In this document: positions 1-7,852 of the stretch, one piece after another
Layout of the letters: each line of letters starts with the position of its first letter
Numbering within the stretch: position 1 is the first letter of the stretch
DNA from: Enterocloster clostridioformis
GTDB taxonomy: Bacteria; Bacillota; Clostridia; Lachnospirales; Lachnospiraceae
Direction: 5' to 3'
DNA length: 64,000 nucleotides
NCBI RefSeq assembly: GCF_020297485.1
Contig: NZ_JAIWZC010000001.1
Location: forward strand, 1,240,001 to 1,304,000
The notes under the pieces: generated by a model
Seen by the model: only the letters and a program-made list of their open reading frames with translations
What the model was told of the DNA's origin: nothing
Database searches by the model: none
Program-made: the position numbers and the translations under genes

Positions 1-516
1 GACCTCCTTTGTGATGGCGCCGATATATTTGGCCGCGCTGCCGTATCCGGGGGTATGGTCCGTTGCCGCCAGGTCATTGTCAATGGTCTTAGGTACGCCC
101 ATGAAGCGAATCTTACTGCCGTTTAGCAGGGAATAGTCAGAAAGCTTCTTGATGGTATCCATGGAATCGTTGCCGCCGATATAGAAGAAATACTCAACCT
201 CCAGCTTGTCCAGGATGGAGAATATCTTATCATATATATCCCGGTCGTCACATATCTCCGGCAGCTTGAAGCGGCAGGAACCCAGATACGCGGAGGGAGT
301 TCTCTTCAAAAGCTCAATATCCAGATCTGACTTGATATGCTCCTCCAAATCCACATACCGCTCCTGCAGAAGTCCCTGTATGCCATGGAGCATGCCGTAT
401 ACCTTCTTAGCTCCCCTGTCCTTGGCTGTTTTAAACACGCCGGCCAGGCTGGAATTAATCACCGCGGTGGGGCCCCCGGACTGCCCTACGATTACATTAC
501 CTCTTACCTCTGTCAT
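1..516 (-). CDS. pfkA: 6-phosphofructokinase, probably PPi-dependent (3' end outside window)
   Basis: Phosphorylates fructose 6-phosphate in glycolysis. The 172 visible codons start at ATG 516, with an AGGAGG-type ribosome site 5-8 bases upstream. The N-terminus reads GNVIVGQSGGPTAVINSSLAG. The sequence has GGNDSMDT where ATP enzymes have GGDGS, and GVPKTIDNDL with lysine where ATP enzymes have PGTIDND; in this family these point to pyrophosphate as phosphoryl donor. The protein is very close to the complete paralogue at 7853-9091. The C-terminal part lies beyond base 1. A consensus cre box overlies the transcription start region. Donor specificity is inferred from motifs. Confidence 0.93.
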   Translation of the reverse strand, partial: MTEVRGNVIVGQSGGPTAVINSSLAGVFKTAKDRGAKKVYGMLHGIQGLLQERYVDLEEHIKSDLDIELLKRTPSAYLGSCRFKLPEICDDRDIYDKIFSILDKLEVEYFFYIGGNDSMDTIKKLSDYSLLNGSKIRFMGVPKTIDNDLAATDHTPGYGSAAKYIGAITKEV

Positions 517-537
517 AGAAATACCTCCTTTTAAGAT

Positions 538-551
538 TGTAAGCGCTTACA
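538..551 (-). promoter_or_regulatory. cre (CcpA catabolite-response) box
   Basis: TGTAAGCGCTTACA is a perfect match to the Gram-positive cre consensus TGWAANCGNTNWCA and is fully palindromic. It lies 22 bases upstream of the phosphofructokinase ATG and downstream of the predicted -10. That position usually gives repression by road-block. Regulation by CcpA is inferred. Confidence 0.75.
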
Positions 552-562
552 TAGCTGCTCTT

Positions 563-591
563 ATTTTAATATATTCCCCCATGGAACGCAA
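563..591 (-). promoter_or_regulatory. predicted sigma-A promoter of the first phosphofructokinase gene
   Basis: On the minus strand TTGCGT and TAAAAT are separated by 17 bases. The predicted start falls just before or within the cre box at 538-551. Confidence 0.5.
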
Positions 592-632
592 GTGTTTCGG
601 AAAGTGTTCCTCTAAAAATTATGTCAATATTT

Positions 633-1235
633 TCACATTAAATGGCTGCAGTCATTTAACCCCTCCAGACTGCACTGTCCGGTAACCGGGTCATATTCTA
701 TGGTGGTGATGCTGGCATTTCCCACCAGGATTTCCGCCGCGTCCGGCTGTCCTTCCAGGAGATGGACAATAAAATGGGCCAGCGTTCCCCCGTGGGCCAC
801 CACAGCCGTGTCCCCTTTCATCTCCCCCTTTATCCGCTCCCATGCTTTTTTACACCTGACATCCACCTGGTTCAGCGTCTCCCCGCCCGGAGGCGCCACT
901 GTGGCCGGATGCTGCCACCATTCTTCGTACAGCTTTCGTTCCTTTGCCAATATATCCGATGCAGTCCTTCCCTCCCAGTCGCCGTATCCGATCTCCGCCA
1001 GTTCCGGCACGGGTATAACCGCCATCCCCTGGGCCCTGGCAAGGGTCTCTGCCGTCTCCATGGCCCGTATCTGGGGGCTGGAGTATATGGCGGTCACCGG
1101 ACGTTTTTCCATTCCCTTTGCCAGCATCTCAGCCTGGCTGCGGCCGGCTGCGTTTAAGGGGATATCCTGCCTGCCCTGTATCTTTCCCTCTACGTTCCAG
1201 TCAGTCTGTCCATGGCGTATGATATAGAGTTTCAT
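633..1235 (-). CDS. histidine phosphatase family protein (phosphoglycerate mutase-like)
   Basis: A 200-residue protein of the histidine phosphatase superfamily. Residues 5-12 (IIRHGQTD) hold the catalytic RHG motif whose histidine becomes phosphorylated. The second-half histidine is in VVAHGGTLAHF. The family includes cofactor-dependent phosphoglycerate mutases and small-molecule phosphatases such as CobC; a length near 200 suits a phosphatase rather than a mutase. ATG 1235 follows CAGGAGG. The sigma-like gene lies 28 bases upstream on the same strand, so the two may be co-transcribed. The physiological substrate cannot be assigned. Confidence 0.88.
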   Translation of the reverse strand: MKLYIIRHGQTDWNVEGKIQGRQDIPLNAAGRSQAEMLAKGMEKRPVTAIYSSPQIRAMETAETLARAQGMAVIPVPELAEIGYGDWEGRTASDILAKERKLYEEWWQHPATVAPPGGETLNQVDVRCKKAWERIKGEMKGDTAVVAHGGTLAHFIVHLLEGQPDAAEILVGNASITTIEYDPVTGQCSLEGLNDCSHLM

Positions 1236-1262
1236 CTGTTTTTACCTCCTGCGTCCTGCGCC

Positions 1263-1859
1263 CTACAGGCCTTCCTCCAGATTCCAGCCATTCCTCACAG
1301 GATTGGGGCGTTCTTCCTCATCCCGGCCCGAAGCCGCTGCCTGGCCTTCCCCATTGACGGTCAGGGCATCCAGGGCCAGCTTCATGATGTCCTTCACCTC
1401 ATCCTCAGTCATCTTCATTTTAGCGGAAAGCTCCTCCAGGGTCGCCTCCCTGCCTAACTCCTTCGCCAGAACCTGGGACACGGTCTGGAGCACATTGACC
1501 CTGGCTGCCATGGTCTCCTCAATCTGGTTCTCTGTCCTCTGCTCCTCCAGGGCCAGTTCCACACTTTCCTTCACGCGGCGGGTCATGAGTTCATTCCAGG
1601 GTTCGCTGCCATCGTACTCTATGGCGGCCAGCATCAGGGCCGTATTGGCCTCCTGGACCAAATCGGATAAGGGCAGCTCGCTGTCCCCGTATTCCCGTAC
1701 CATCTCAAGCACCTCCCTCAGGCACCCCTCCACCAGGCGGCTGCGGGCCCCTGCGTCGCCCCTGGCTGTTCCCTCAAGGACGGAATTCATTTCATCCCTG
1801 TCAAGCGGTGTAATGTCTCCCATCTCTTCCAGATACATATCAAAAAAATCGTGTTCCAT
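1263..1859 (-). CDS. sigma-70-like protein lacking region 4
   Basis: A 198-residue acidic protein. Residues around 64-83 (PLSDLVQEANTALMLAAIEY) resemble sigma region 2.2, the core-RNA-polymerase contact. LGREATLEELSAKMKMTEDEV resembles region 3 of primary sigma factors. There is no recognisable region 4 for -35 binding, and the aromatic-rich -10-melting part of region 2 is not evident. It could be a divergent sigma factor, a core-binding regulator or a degenerate copy. It lies upstream of and in line with the histidine phosphatase. The function is inferred only from partial resemblance. Confidence 0.7.
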   Translation of the reverse strand: MEHDFFDMYLEEMGDITPLDRDEMNSVLEGTARGDAGARSRLVEGCLREVLEMVREYGDSELPLSDLVQEANTALMLAAIEYDGSEPWNELMTRRVKESVELALEEQRTENQIEETMAARVNVLQTVSQVLAKELGREATLEELSAKMKMTEDEVKDIMKLALDALTVNGEGQAAASGRDEEERPNPVRNGWNLEEGL

Positions 1860-2011
1860 CTTGTCTCTATCCTTTCAATTTTCCAGAATTTCATGTTCCA
1901 TTCATAATCCTTAATAGGATAATCCAAAGCAAACCATAAGTCAAGTTTCCCTCTTTACAAAGCCCCGGCAATCGTGATAAGATATGCTTAGTTTATAAGG
2001 AGGACTTAATA

Positions 2012-2887
2012 ATGGATATTAACTATGAACTTTATAAGGTATTTTATCATGTGGCGGTAACGCTGAGCTTTTCCGAGGCTTCCAAGCAGCTCTTTATCTC
2101 CCAGTCTGCCGTAAGCCAGTCCATTAAAGTCCTGGAGAAAAAGCTTAACCAGCCCCTGTTTATCCGGAGCACCAAGAAAGTACAGCTCACCCCGGAAGGG
2201 GAGATTCTCTTAAAACATATTGAACCTGCCATGAATCTCATTAAAAAAGGAGAAAACCAGCTGCTGGAGGCCCATACCCTAAACGGCGGACAGCTGCGCA
2301 TCGGAGCCAGCGACACCATCTGCCGCTACTATCTGGTCCCCTATCTGAACCGTTTCCACAAGGAATTCCCAAACATCCATATCAAGGTCATCAACCAGAC
2401 TTCCATTGAATGTGCAAAGTTCCTGGAAAACGGACAGGCCGACTTTATCGTTGCAAACTATCCCAATTCCGCCCTGGCCGGCAGCATGAATACCAGAGTT
2501 ATCAATGAATTCCACGATGTGTTCGTGGCCAGCCGCAGCGCCTTTCCCCTGGAGGGTTCCAGAATGTCCCTGGAGGAGCTGCTGCGTTATCCCATCATGA
2601 TGCTGGACCGCAAGAGCACCACCAGCGAGTTTCTTCATCAGGTATTCCAGAAAAGCCAGCTGGACCTGGTGCCGGAAATCGAATTGTCCAGCAACGACCT
2701 GCTCATCGACCTGGCCCGCATCGGCCTTGGAATCGCCTTTGTCCCTGATTTCTGTATCCCCCAAAATGATGAGGAGCTGTTTATCCTGGATTTGAAGGAA
2801 CAGCTTCCCTCCCGCCAGATGATGGTGGCATACAATGAAAGCCTTCCCGTATCCCAGGCAGCCAGACAGTTCATGGATATGTTATAG
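2012..2887 (+). CDS. LysR-family transcriptional regulator
   Basis: A 291-residue regulator. The N-terminal winged helix-turn-helix (about residues 5-62) contains the classic LysR signature FSEASKQLFISQSAVSQSIKVLEKKL. The rest is a periplasmic-binding-like effector domain. The start is ATG 2012 after AAGGAGGACTTAATA. It is transcribed away from the sigma-like gene (divergent) and converges on the helicase with 22 bases between stops. LysR proteins usually control a divergent neighbour, which would be the sigma-like/phosphatase pair, but no operator is assigned here. Confidence 0.95.
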   Translation: MDINYELYKVFYHVAVTLSFSEASKQLFISQSAVSQSIKVLEKKLNQPLFIRSTKKVQLTPEGEILLKHIEPAMNLIKKGENQLLEAHTLNGGQLRIGASDTICRYYLVPYLNRFHKEFPNIHIKVINQTSIECAKFLENGQADFIVANYPNSALAGSMNTRVINEFHDVFVASRSAFPLEGSRMSLEELLRYPIMMLDRKSTTSEFLHQVFQKSQLDLVPEIELSSNDLLIDLARIGLGIAFVPDFCIPQNDEELFILDLKEQLPSRQMMVAYNESLPVSQAARQFMDML

Positions 2888-2909
2888 GAAGCGGACGTTT
2901 AAAAGACCG

Positions 2910-5327
2910 CTATTTTGTTCCGTCCCAAAACGCCCTCACGGCCTGGTCCACGTTGTAGCGGTTGACCACGGTGTAGGTCCCCCATTCCCTCGGAAACAGG
3001 GCCACGTATTCCGGGCGAAGGAACCGGTCGTCTAACAGAGCGATGATTCCCCTGTCGCGGATGGTCCTGATAACCCGCCCGGCTGCCTGCATCACCTTGT
3101 TCATTCCCGGATACTGGTACGCATAGTCAAAGCCATGTTCCCCTTGCTCATCGAAATATTCCTTTAGAATCTCCTGCTCCGTGTTCACCTGGGGCAGTCC
3201 GGTTCCAATGATCACAGCGCCGATAAGGCGCTCTTCTTTTAAGTCGATTCCCTCTGAAAAAATCCCTCCCATGACGCACAGCGCTGCCATGGAACAATCC
3301 CGTTCCTCCTCAAAGCTTTGCAGCAACGCCTCCCTGTCCTCCTCCGTCATATGGTTTGTCTGGGCATTCCAGATAAAAGAAAGGGCCCCTGACGCCTCCC
3401 TGGCAGCCAGAATATCCTCTATGGCGTGGAGATACTGGTAAGAGGGACAGAATACCATATAATTCCCCTTTTTTCCTTCCACGACCCGGCATATATAGTC
3501 CACAATCTTCTCATACTCGGAAGGCCCCCTGCGGCTGTAGCGGCTGCTGACATCACTGGCAGCCAGCACCATGCGGTTTTCCTGGGGAAAGGGTGACTTT
3601 GCGTAGACAGCGTATTCCTCCTGGTTACCGCTTAAAAGTTCCTTATAGTACTGGATGGGAAGAAGGGTGGCTGAGAAAAACAGGGTGCTGACGCCCTTGT
3701 CCAGGCATTCCTTCAGATTCGCGGCCGGGTTGATGCACAGAAGCTTTACCATAAAGCTGCCGTCCGTGAGAATCTGGTCATATATCCTGTAATGTTCGTC
3801 CAGCCTGTCATACACATACAGGAAATCCCGGACCGCAAAGTAGAACTCCAGCACCAGTTCCCTGTCCGGAAACTCTATATTCTCATTCATAAAGGTTTCC
3901 AGTTCCCCGAACATGGTCATCAGATTCAGGGCCAGGGCATTCACATCCGGCAGCAGCTCGTAGGTGCTTCCCAGAACAGTCCTGCGCCCGCCCTCATCCA
4001 CGCCGTAGGAACGCTTTAATTCCAGGAACCTCTGGTTGCACTTATCCAGCTGGGCAATGACCTTTCCCGATCCGGTCTGTGTCTTTAAAATACGTTTTGT
4101 CAGTAGCACATCCTCCTTTATGAGGCTGGCGCTGTACATCTCCCTGGCCCTGGGCACCAGGTTATGGGCCTCATCCACCAGAAACAGGTAGCCCTGGCCC
4201 GGCTCCCCCTGGTCAAAATACCGTTTCAGTCTTACATTGGGGTCAAATACATAATTGTAATCGCATATGATGCCGTCCACCCAGTTGCTGATATCCAGAC
4301 AGAATTCAAAGGGACATATCTGATATCTCTGGGCATATTCCAGCACCTTGTCCCTGGTGATGCCGTCCACCTCCTGGATGATTTCATAGACAGCGTCATT
4401 GACCCGGTCGTAATGGCCCTTGGCCCTGGGACATGCCTGGGGATTGCAGTCCGGCTTTTCCATGACGCAGAGCTTTTCCTTGGCTGTGATGGTAACTGTA
4501 TTAAAATAGAGATGTCCCTCCCGCCTTAAAATGGAGAATGCTTCCTCCGCCACGCTCCTGGTAATGGTCTTGGCGGTCAGGTAAAACAGCTTCTCGCCAT
4601 GGCCCTCACCCATGGCCTTCAGACTGGGGTAGATGGTGGACAGGGTTTTCCCCACTCCGGTAGGCGCCTGGATGAACAGGTTGCGCTTTCTGGCAATGGA
4701 TCGGTACACATTCCCAGCCAGCTCCTTCTGTCCTTCCCTGTAGGGATAAGGAAAGGGCAGCTCCTTTAAGCACTCCTGGCGGCGTATCCCGTGGTGATAC
4801 AGGTATCTGGCCCATTTGACATACTCATGAATCAGCCCCTCAAACCATGATTTCAGCTCCTCAAAGCTTCTGACCTCCTTAAAACGACGGATTTCCTCTG
4901 TCTCTATATTACAGTAGGTAATCTGGATGCCGACGGAATCCAGTTCATTTTGGATGCTGTAAAACCAGCCGTAGCACAGGGCCTGGGCCAAATGGACCGG
5001 TTCCGGTTCTTCCAGCCTGGATACATCCATATAGATACACTTAATCTCATCAATGGTAACTCCGGCAGGCTCGGTGATGATTCCGTCCGCCCTTCCCTCC
5101 ACCAGGATATCGAACATGTCCTCCTGCACCTGATACCGCAGCATCACCTCGGAACGGTAGGAGGCTCCCATACGTTTCTGAATCTTCCGGTGCAGCCTGC
5201 TGCCGGCCTGCATGGCCTCCTTCTTGGCCCCTGCCGTCCTCCGGTTGTCCAGATCCCCGCTTCTCATTACAAACTCCACCAGATTCCGCACCGAAATGCG
5301 TATCTGAGGCTGTGAATGATTCCCCAA
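2910..5327 (-). CDS. XPD/DinG-type ATP-dependent DNA helicase with N-terminal PD-(D/E)XK nuclease-like domain
   Basis: An 805-residue superfamily 2 helicase. Residues about 55-100 carry VEGRADGIITEPAGVTIDEIK, a PD-(D/E)XK (RecB/Cas4-like) pattern with Asp and Glu-Ile-Lys. The helicase part starts near residue 190 with Walker A APTGVGKT and the DEAH box LVDEAHNL. Between them, cysteines in CVMEKPDCNPQAC and CPFEFC are spaced as expected for the iron-sulphur cluster of Rad3/XPD enzymes. QAAGRVIRTIRD is motif VI. The likely start is TTG 5327, preceded by GGGAGG at 9 bases. Group II intron copy 1 ends about 50 bases upstream of this start. It probably acts in DNA repair or degradation; the partner pathway is unknown. 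Confidence 0.88.
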   Translation of the reverse strand: MGNHSQPQIRISVRNLVEFVMRSGDLDNRRTAGAKKEAMQAGSRLHRKIQKRMGASYRSEVMLRYQVQEDMFDILVEGRADGIITEPAGVTIDEIKCIYMDVSRLEEPEPVHLAQALCYGWFYSIQNELDSVGIQITYCNIETEEIRRFKEVRSFEELKSWFEGLIHEYVKWARYLYHHGIRRQECLKELPFPYPYREGQKELAGNVYRSIARKRNLFIQAPTGVGKTLSTIYPSLKAMGEGHGEKLFYLTAKTITRSVAEEAFSILRREGHLYFNTVTITAKEKLCVMEKPDCNPQACPRAKGHYDRVNDAVYEIIQEVDGITRDKVLEYAQRYQICPFEFCLDISNWVDGIICDYNYVFDPNVRLKRYFDQGEPGQGYLFLVDEAHNLVPRAREMYSASLIKEDVLLTKRILKTQTGSGKVIAQLDKCNQRFLELKRSYGVDEGGRRTVLGSTYELLPDVNALALNLMTMFGELETFMNENIEFPDRELVLEFYFAVRDFLYVYDRLDEHYRIYDQILTDGSFMVKLLCINPAANLKECLDKGVSTLFFSATLLPIQYYKELLSGNQEEYAVYAKSPFPQENRMVLAASDVSSRYSRRGPSEYEKIVDYICRVVEGKKGNYMVFCPSYQYLHAIEDILAAREASGALSFIWNAQTNHMTEEDREALLQSFEEERDCSMAALCVMGGIFSEGIDLKEERLIGAVIIGTGLPQVNTEQEILKEYFDEQGEHGFDYAYQYPGMNKVMQAAGRVIRTIRDRGIIALLDDRFLRPEYVALFPREWGTYTVVNRYNVDQAVRAFWDGTK

Positions 5328-5380
5328 CTCTTTCTTCCTCCCCTGTCCATTCCATATATAATATAGGGTATCATAACATA

Positions 5381-7226
5381 ATCGAGTAGGAGGAAGGCGA
5401 TTATTTCGCCTTCCGACCTCTCACACCACCGTACGTACCGTTCGGTATACGGCGGTTCAATCAACTTAACATGTAACAGCCTTTTCGGCGTAGTAGTCTT
5501 CCATGGATACAAGACCAAACTTAGCTAGTCTCTCTTTACTGATACAAATGTGGAGATTCCAGCTTCTGCACACTCTGGCATATCCTTTGGCATATGAAAT
5601 GCCATGTGCCGCATTTGGCGGCAGACCAAGTTTGATAAGATTCTTTTCCCTGTTCTTTGGCGTTTTCCAGTGTTTCCATATGCACATGCGCAGTCGATAC
5701 CGAATCTGTCCGTCCATTTTTGCGCACAGCCTTTTCATGCTTCCGATTTTGAAATAATTTATCCACCCTCGGATAAGCCGGTTGAGTTTCCCAATTTTAT
5801 AACCATTGCCCACTCCCCAGCTCCTGCTTGTATATTTCTTCATCTGCGCCTTGAACTTTGCTGCCGCTTTCGGGTGTGGTCTGGCTTTGTACCCTTTGGC
5901 AAATGAGTCATAGTAAAATCCAAACCCCAGATACTTAATGCCCTTTGGTTTATCAACCCTGCTCTTTTCCGCGTTCACTTTCAGTCCAAGCTTTTCCTCT
6001 ATAAACCGAGCCACGCTCTTCATTACCCGCTCTGCCGCCTGTCTGCTCCCGACCATTATAATAAGGTCATCTGCATACCGGACGAAATCCAGCCTCCTTG
6101 CTTCCAGTTCTTTGTCCAGCTCATTTAACATGATATTTGCTAACAGCGGCGAGATATTTCCACCCTGCGGTGTGCCGACTACCGTATCTTCATACTCATC
6201 ATCAATCATTACGCCGCTGACCAGAATCTTTCTTACCACCGATATGACATCTCCGTCCTTTATTGTCCGTCCGAAAATCGTCATCAGCTTGTCATGGTCT
6301 ACTGTGTCAAAGAATTTCGCTAGGTCGATATCCACTATCCAGTTGTGTCCGTCATTCATCATTTCCAATGCTTTAAGGACTGCCTGCTGTGCACACCGCT
6401 TGGGTCTGAATCCATAGCTGTGGTCGTGAAACTGCTCCTCAAATATCGGGGTAAGCACCTGTGCCACCGCCTGCTGTACAAAGCGGTCTACTGCTGTTGG
6501 CACTCCAAGATTTCTTGTACCACCATCGGGTTTGGGTATCTCCACCCTGCGGACTGGCTTCGGCTTATACTTCCTCGTCCGCAACTGTTCCTTAATGTTT
6601 TCGCCGTTTTCCGAAAGATATGCGCCAAGTTCTTCAACGGTCATCCCGTCCACGCCTGCCGCTCCTTTATTCCTTACGACTTGCAGATACGCCGCATTTA
6701 GATTATCCCTGCTTAATATCTGCTCCATGAGACTGCTTGTGTCCATGCGTTGTTTCCTTTCTGCCCCTTTTGCCTTTGCCGCCTTTGAAGTCATCGACAG
6801 GCGTATGCTCCGGCTACGAAGTGGAACGTACTTCAACTGATTGATTGTTCAGCCCTTCGCTCCGTCCCCATTACAGGAACTTCCTCACTACTATGGCTTC
6901 TGCTGACTTCTCACAATTCGTTGTTACTACGGCTAATGAGACCGCCTGTGAGACCTCCCCAGTTAAGGTGCGTGTTCTTTTCCTCCATGTACCTGCCGCA
7001 TTTACTCGTACTTCCGGCAACCTTTTGGACTTCAGTGCCTTTTGCCACCTTATCCGTATTTCCGAGCCTTATATGCGGTTCCTGTCCGTCAGGTCAGAGG
7101 TTTGCTTACAGCTTCTTTCAGATTCCGTCTCACGGCGGACACCCTTGCTGTTCGGCTATGTGCTTCGTTGTTGCCTACGCGCACTTGGGACTTTCACCCA
7201 TTAGAAAACGCCCATGCTGGGCAAAC
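5381..7226 (-). mobile_element. group II intron, class C type, copy 1 (full length)
   Basis: A 1,846-base ribozyme-plus-maturase unit on the minus strand. The 5' end is GTTTGCCCAGCATGGGCG at 7226. The 3' end is domain V/VI followed by CCTACTCGAT at 5381. The boundaries were fixed by comparison with the identical copy at 57626-59471, where flanking sequences diverge at both ends. It lies directly behind the TTTT of a terminator hairpin (7231-7266), the known target preference of class C introns. The internal reading frame at 5466-6836 encodes the maturase. Confidence 0.93.
5466..6836 (-). CDS. ltrA: group II intron reverse transcriptase/maturase, copy 1
   Basis: A 456-residue intron-encoded protein that splices and retrotransposes its host intron. 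The reverse transcriptase domain runs from about residue 70 to 300, with the catalytic FVRYADDLIIM. Conserved RT blocks include GFRPKRCAQQAV and GTPQGGNISPLLANI. A maturase (X) domain follows around GWINYFKIGSMKRL. No HNH endonuclease domain is visible, which fits the class C type. The protein is identical to the one at 57711-59081. Confidence 0.95.
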   Translation of the reverse strand: MKYVPLRSRSIRLSMTSKAAKAKGAERKQRMDTSSLMEQILSRDNLNAAYLQVVRNKGAAGVDGMTVEELGAYLSENGENIKEQLRTRKYKPKPVRRVEIPKPDGGTRNLGVPTAVDRFVQQAVAQVLTPIFEEQFHDHSYGFRPKRCAQQAVLKALEMMNDGHNWIVDIDLAKFFDTVDHDKLMTIFGRTIKDGDVISVVRKILVSGVMIDDEYEDTVVGTPQGGNISPLLANIMLNELDKELEARRLDFVRYADDLIIMVGSRQAAERVMKSVARFIEEKLGLKVNAEKSRVDKPKGIKYLGFGFYYDSFAKGYKARPHPKAAAKFKAQMKKYTSRSWGVGNGYKIGKLNRLIRGWINYFKIGSMKRLCAKMDGQIRYRLRMCIWKHWKTPKNREKNLIKLGLPPNAAHGISYAKGYARVCRSWNLHICISKERLAKFGLVSMEDYYAEKAVTC

Positions 7227-7230
7227 AAAA

Positions 7231-7266
7231 GAGGCGGATTGCAAACAGGTGTTCGCAATCCGCCTC
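7231..7266 (-). terminator. rho-independent terminator of the HPr-like gene, target of intron copy 1
   Basis: A perfect 12-bp stem, GAGGCGGATTGC with GCAATCCGCCTC, is followed on the minus strand by TTTT at 7230-7227. The intron 5' end starts immediately after the T-run. Confidence 0.88.
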
Positions 7267-7281
7267 TTAATCCGCGCCTCA

Positions 7282-7527
7282 TCAGGCAGCGCTTGCATTG
7301 GCTTCAGGAGAAACGGTTTCCAGATACTCCTCAAATCCCTGGTTTTCGCCGTTAAACTGAACGGTTAGAATCCGGGTCAGGTCTAAGCTCAGCACTCCAA
7401 GAATGGACTTTGCATCAATGGTTACACGGTTATAGAATACATCAATATCAAAGTCACACTTTGTAGCCTCATCAACGAACCTTTTTGCCTCAGCCATTGT
7501 CGGTAACATGATTTTCTTTTCTTTCAT
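7282..7527 (-). CDS. HPr-like protein without the phosphorylation-site histidine
   Basis: An 81-residue protein with the HPr-fold pattern: an N-terminal helix region, then IDAKSILGVLSLDL, which matches the conserved AKSILGLMSL segment of HPr. The usual N-terminal active-site stretch GLHARPA with phospho-His15 is absent; here the same region reads TMAEAKRFVDEAT. It therefore cannot carry PTS phosphate in the ordinary way and may be structural or regulatory. ATG 7527 is chosen over longer in-frame extensions because the fold begins here. Its own terminator follows at 7231-7266. Confidence 0.8.
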   Translation of the reverse strand: MKEKKIMLPTMAEAKRFVDEATKCDFDIDVFYNRVTIDAKSILGVLSLDLTRILTVQFNGENQGFEEYLETVSPEANASAA

Positions 7528-7742
7528 AGTCAAAACTCCTTTTTTGAGACATCCCTGTCCTGTCAGGTTACAGGAAGGAACCGTCCAACAGATACCAATT
7601 AAAAGTGGTTGAAATATATATATCACTATTATATTCAATTGTCAAATTTCCTTTCATGCCTTGTACATGAAAAAATACAAGCTTTCGTTGTGCAATTATT
7701 CCATTATTTGCCTTTCGGACGCTTTTCCTTTATCAAAACTTA

Positions 7743-7775
7743 AGGGCGGTTCCCCATTTTTCTGGGAACCGCCCT
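7743..7775. terminator. strong hairpin downstream of the second phosphofructokinase gene
   Basis: AGGGCGGTTCCC and GGGAACCGCCCT form a 12-bp stem around a T-rich loop. It lies about 80 bases past the stop at 7853. The T-run is weak on both strands, so it may be a terminator or a processing and stability hairpin. Confidence 0.55.
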
Positions 7776-7852
7776 GATTCTTTTCCGTTGTGGCAGGTAT
7801 TTTTTATGTGATTTTTAACTGTTTCATAGAAAATATAGGCCCCCTCCGCTTC

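Noticed and set aside
700..1227. Plus-strand reading frames opposite the phosphatase
   Set aside because: Shadow frames of the minus-strand gene with no ribosome site or family resemblance.
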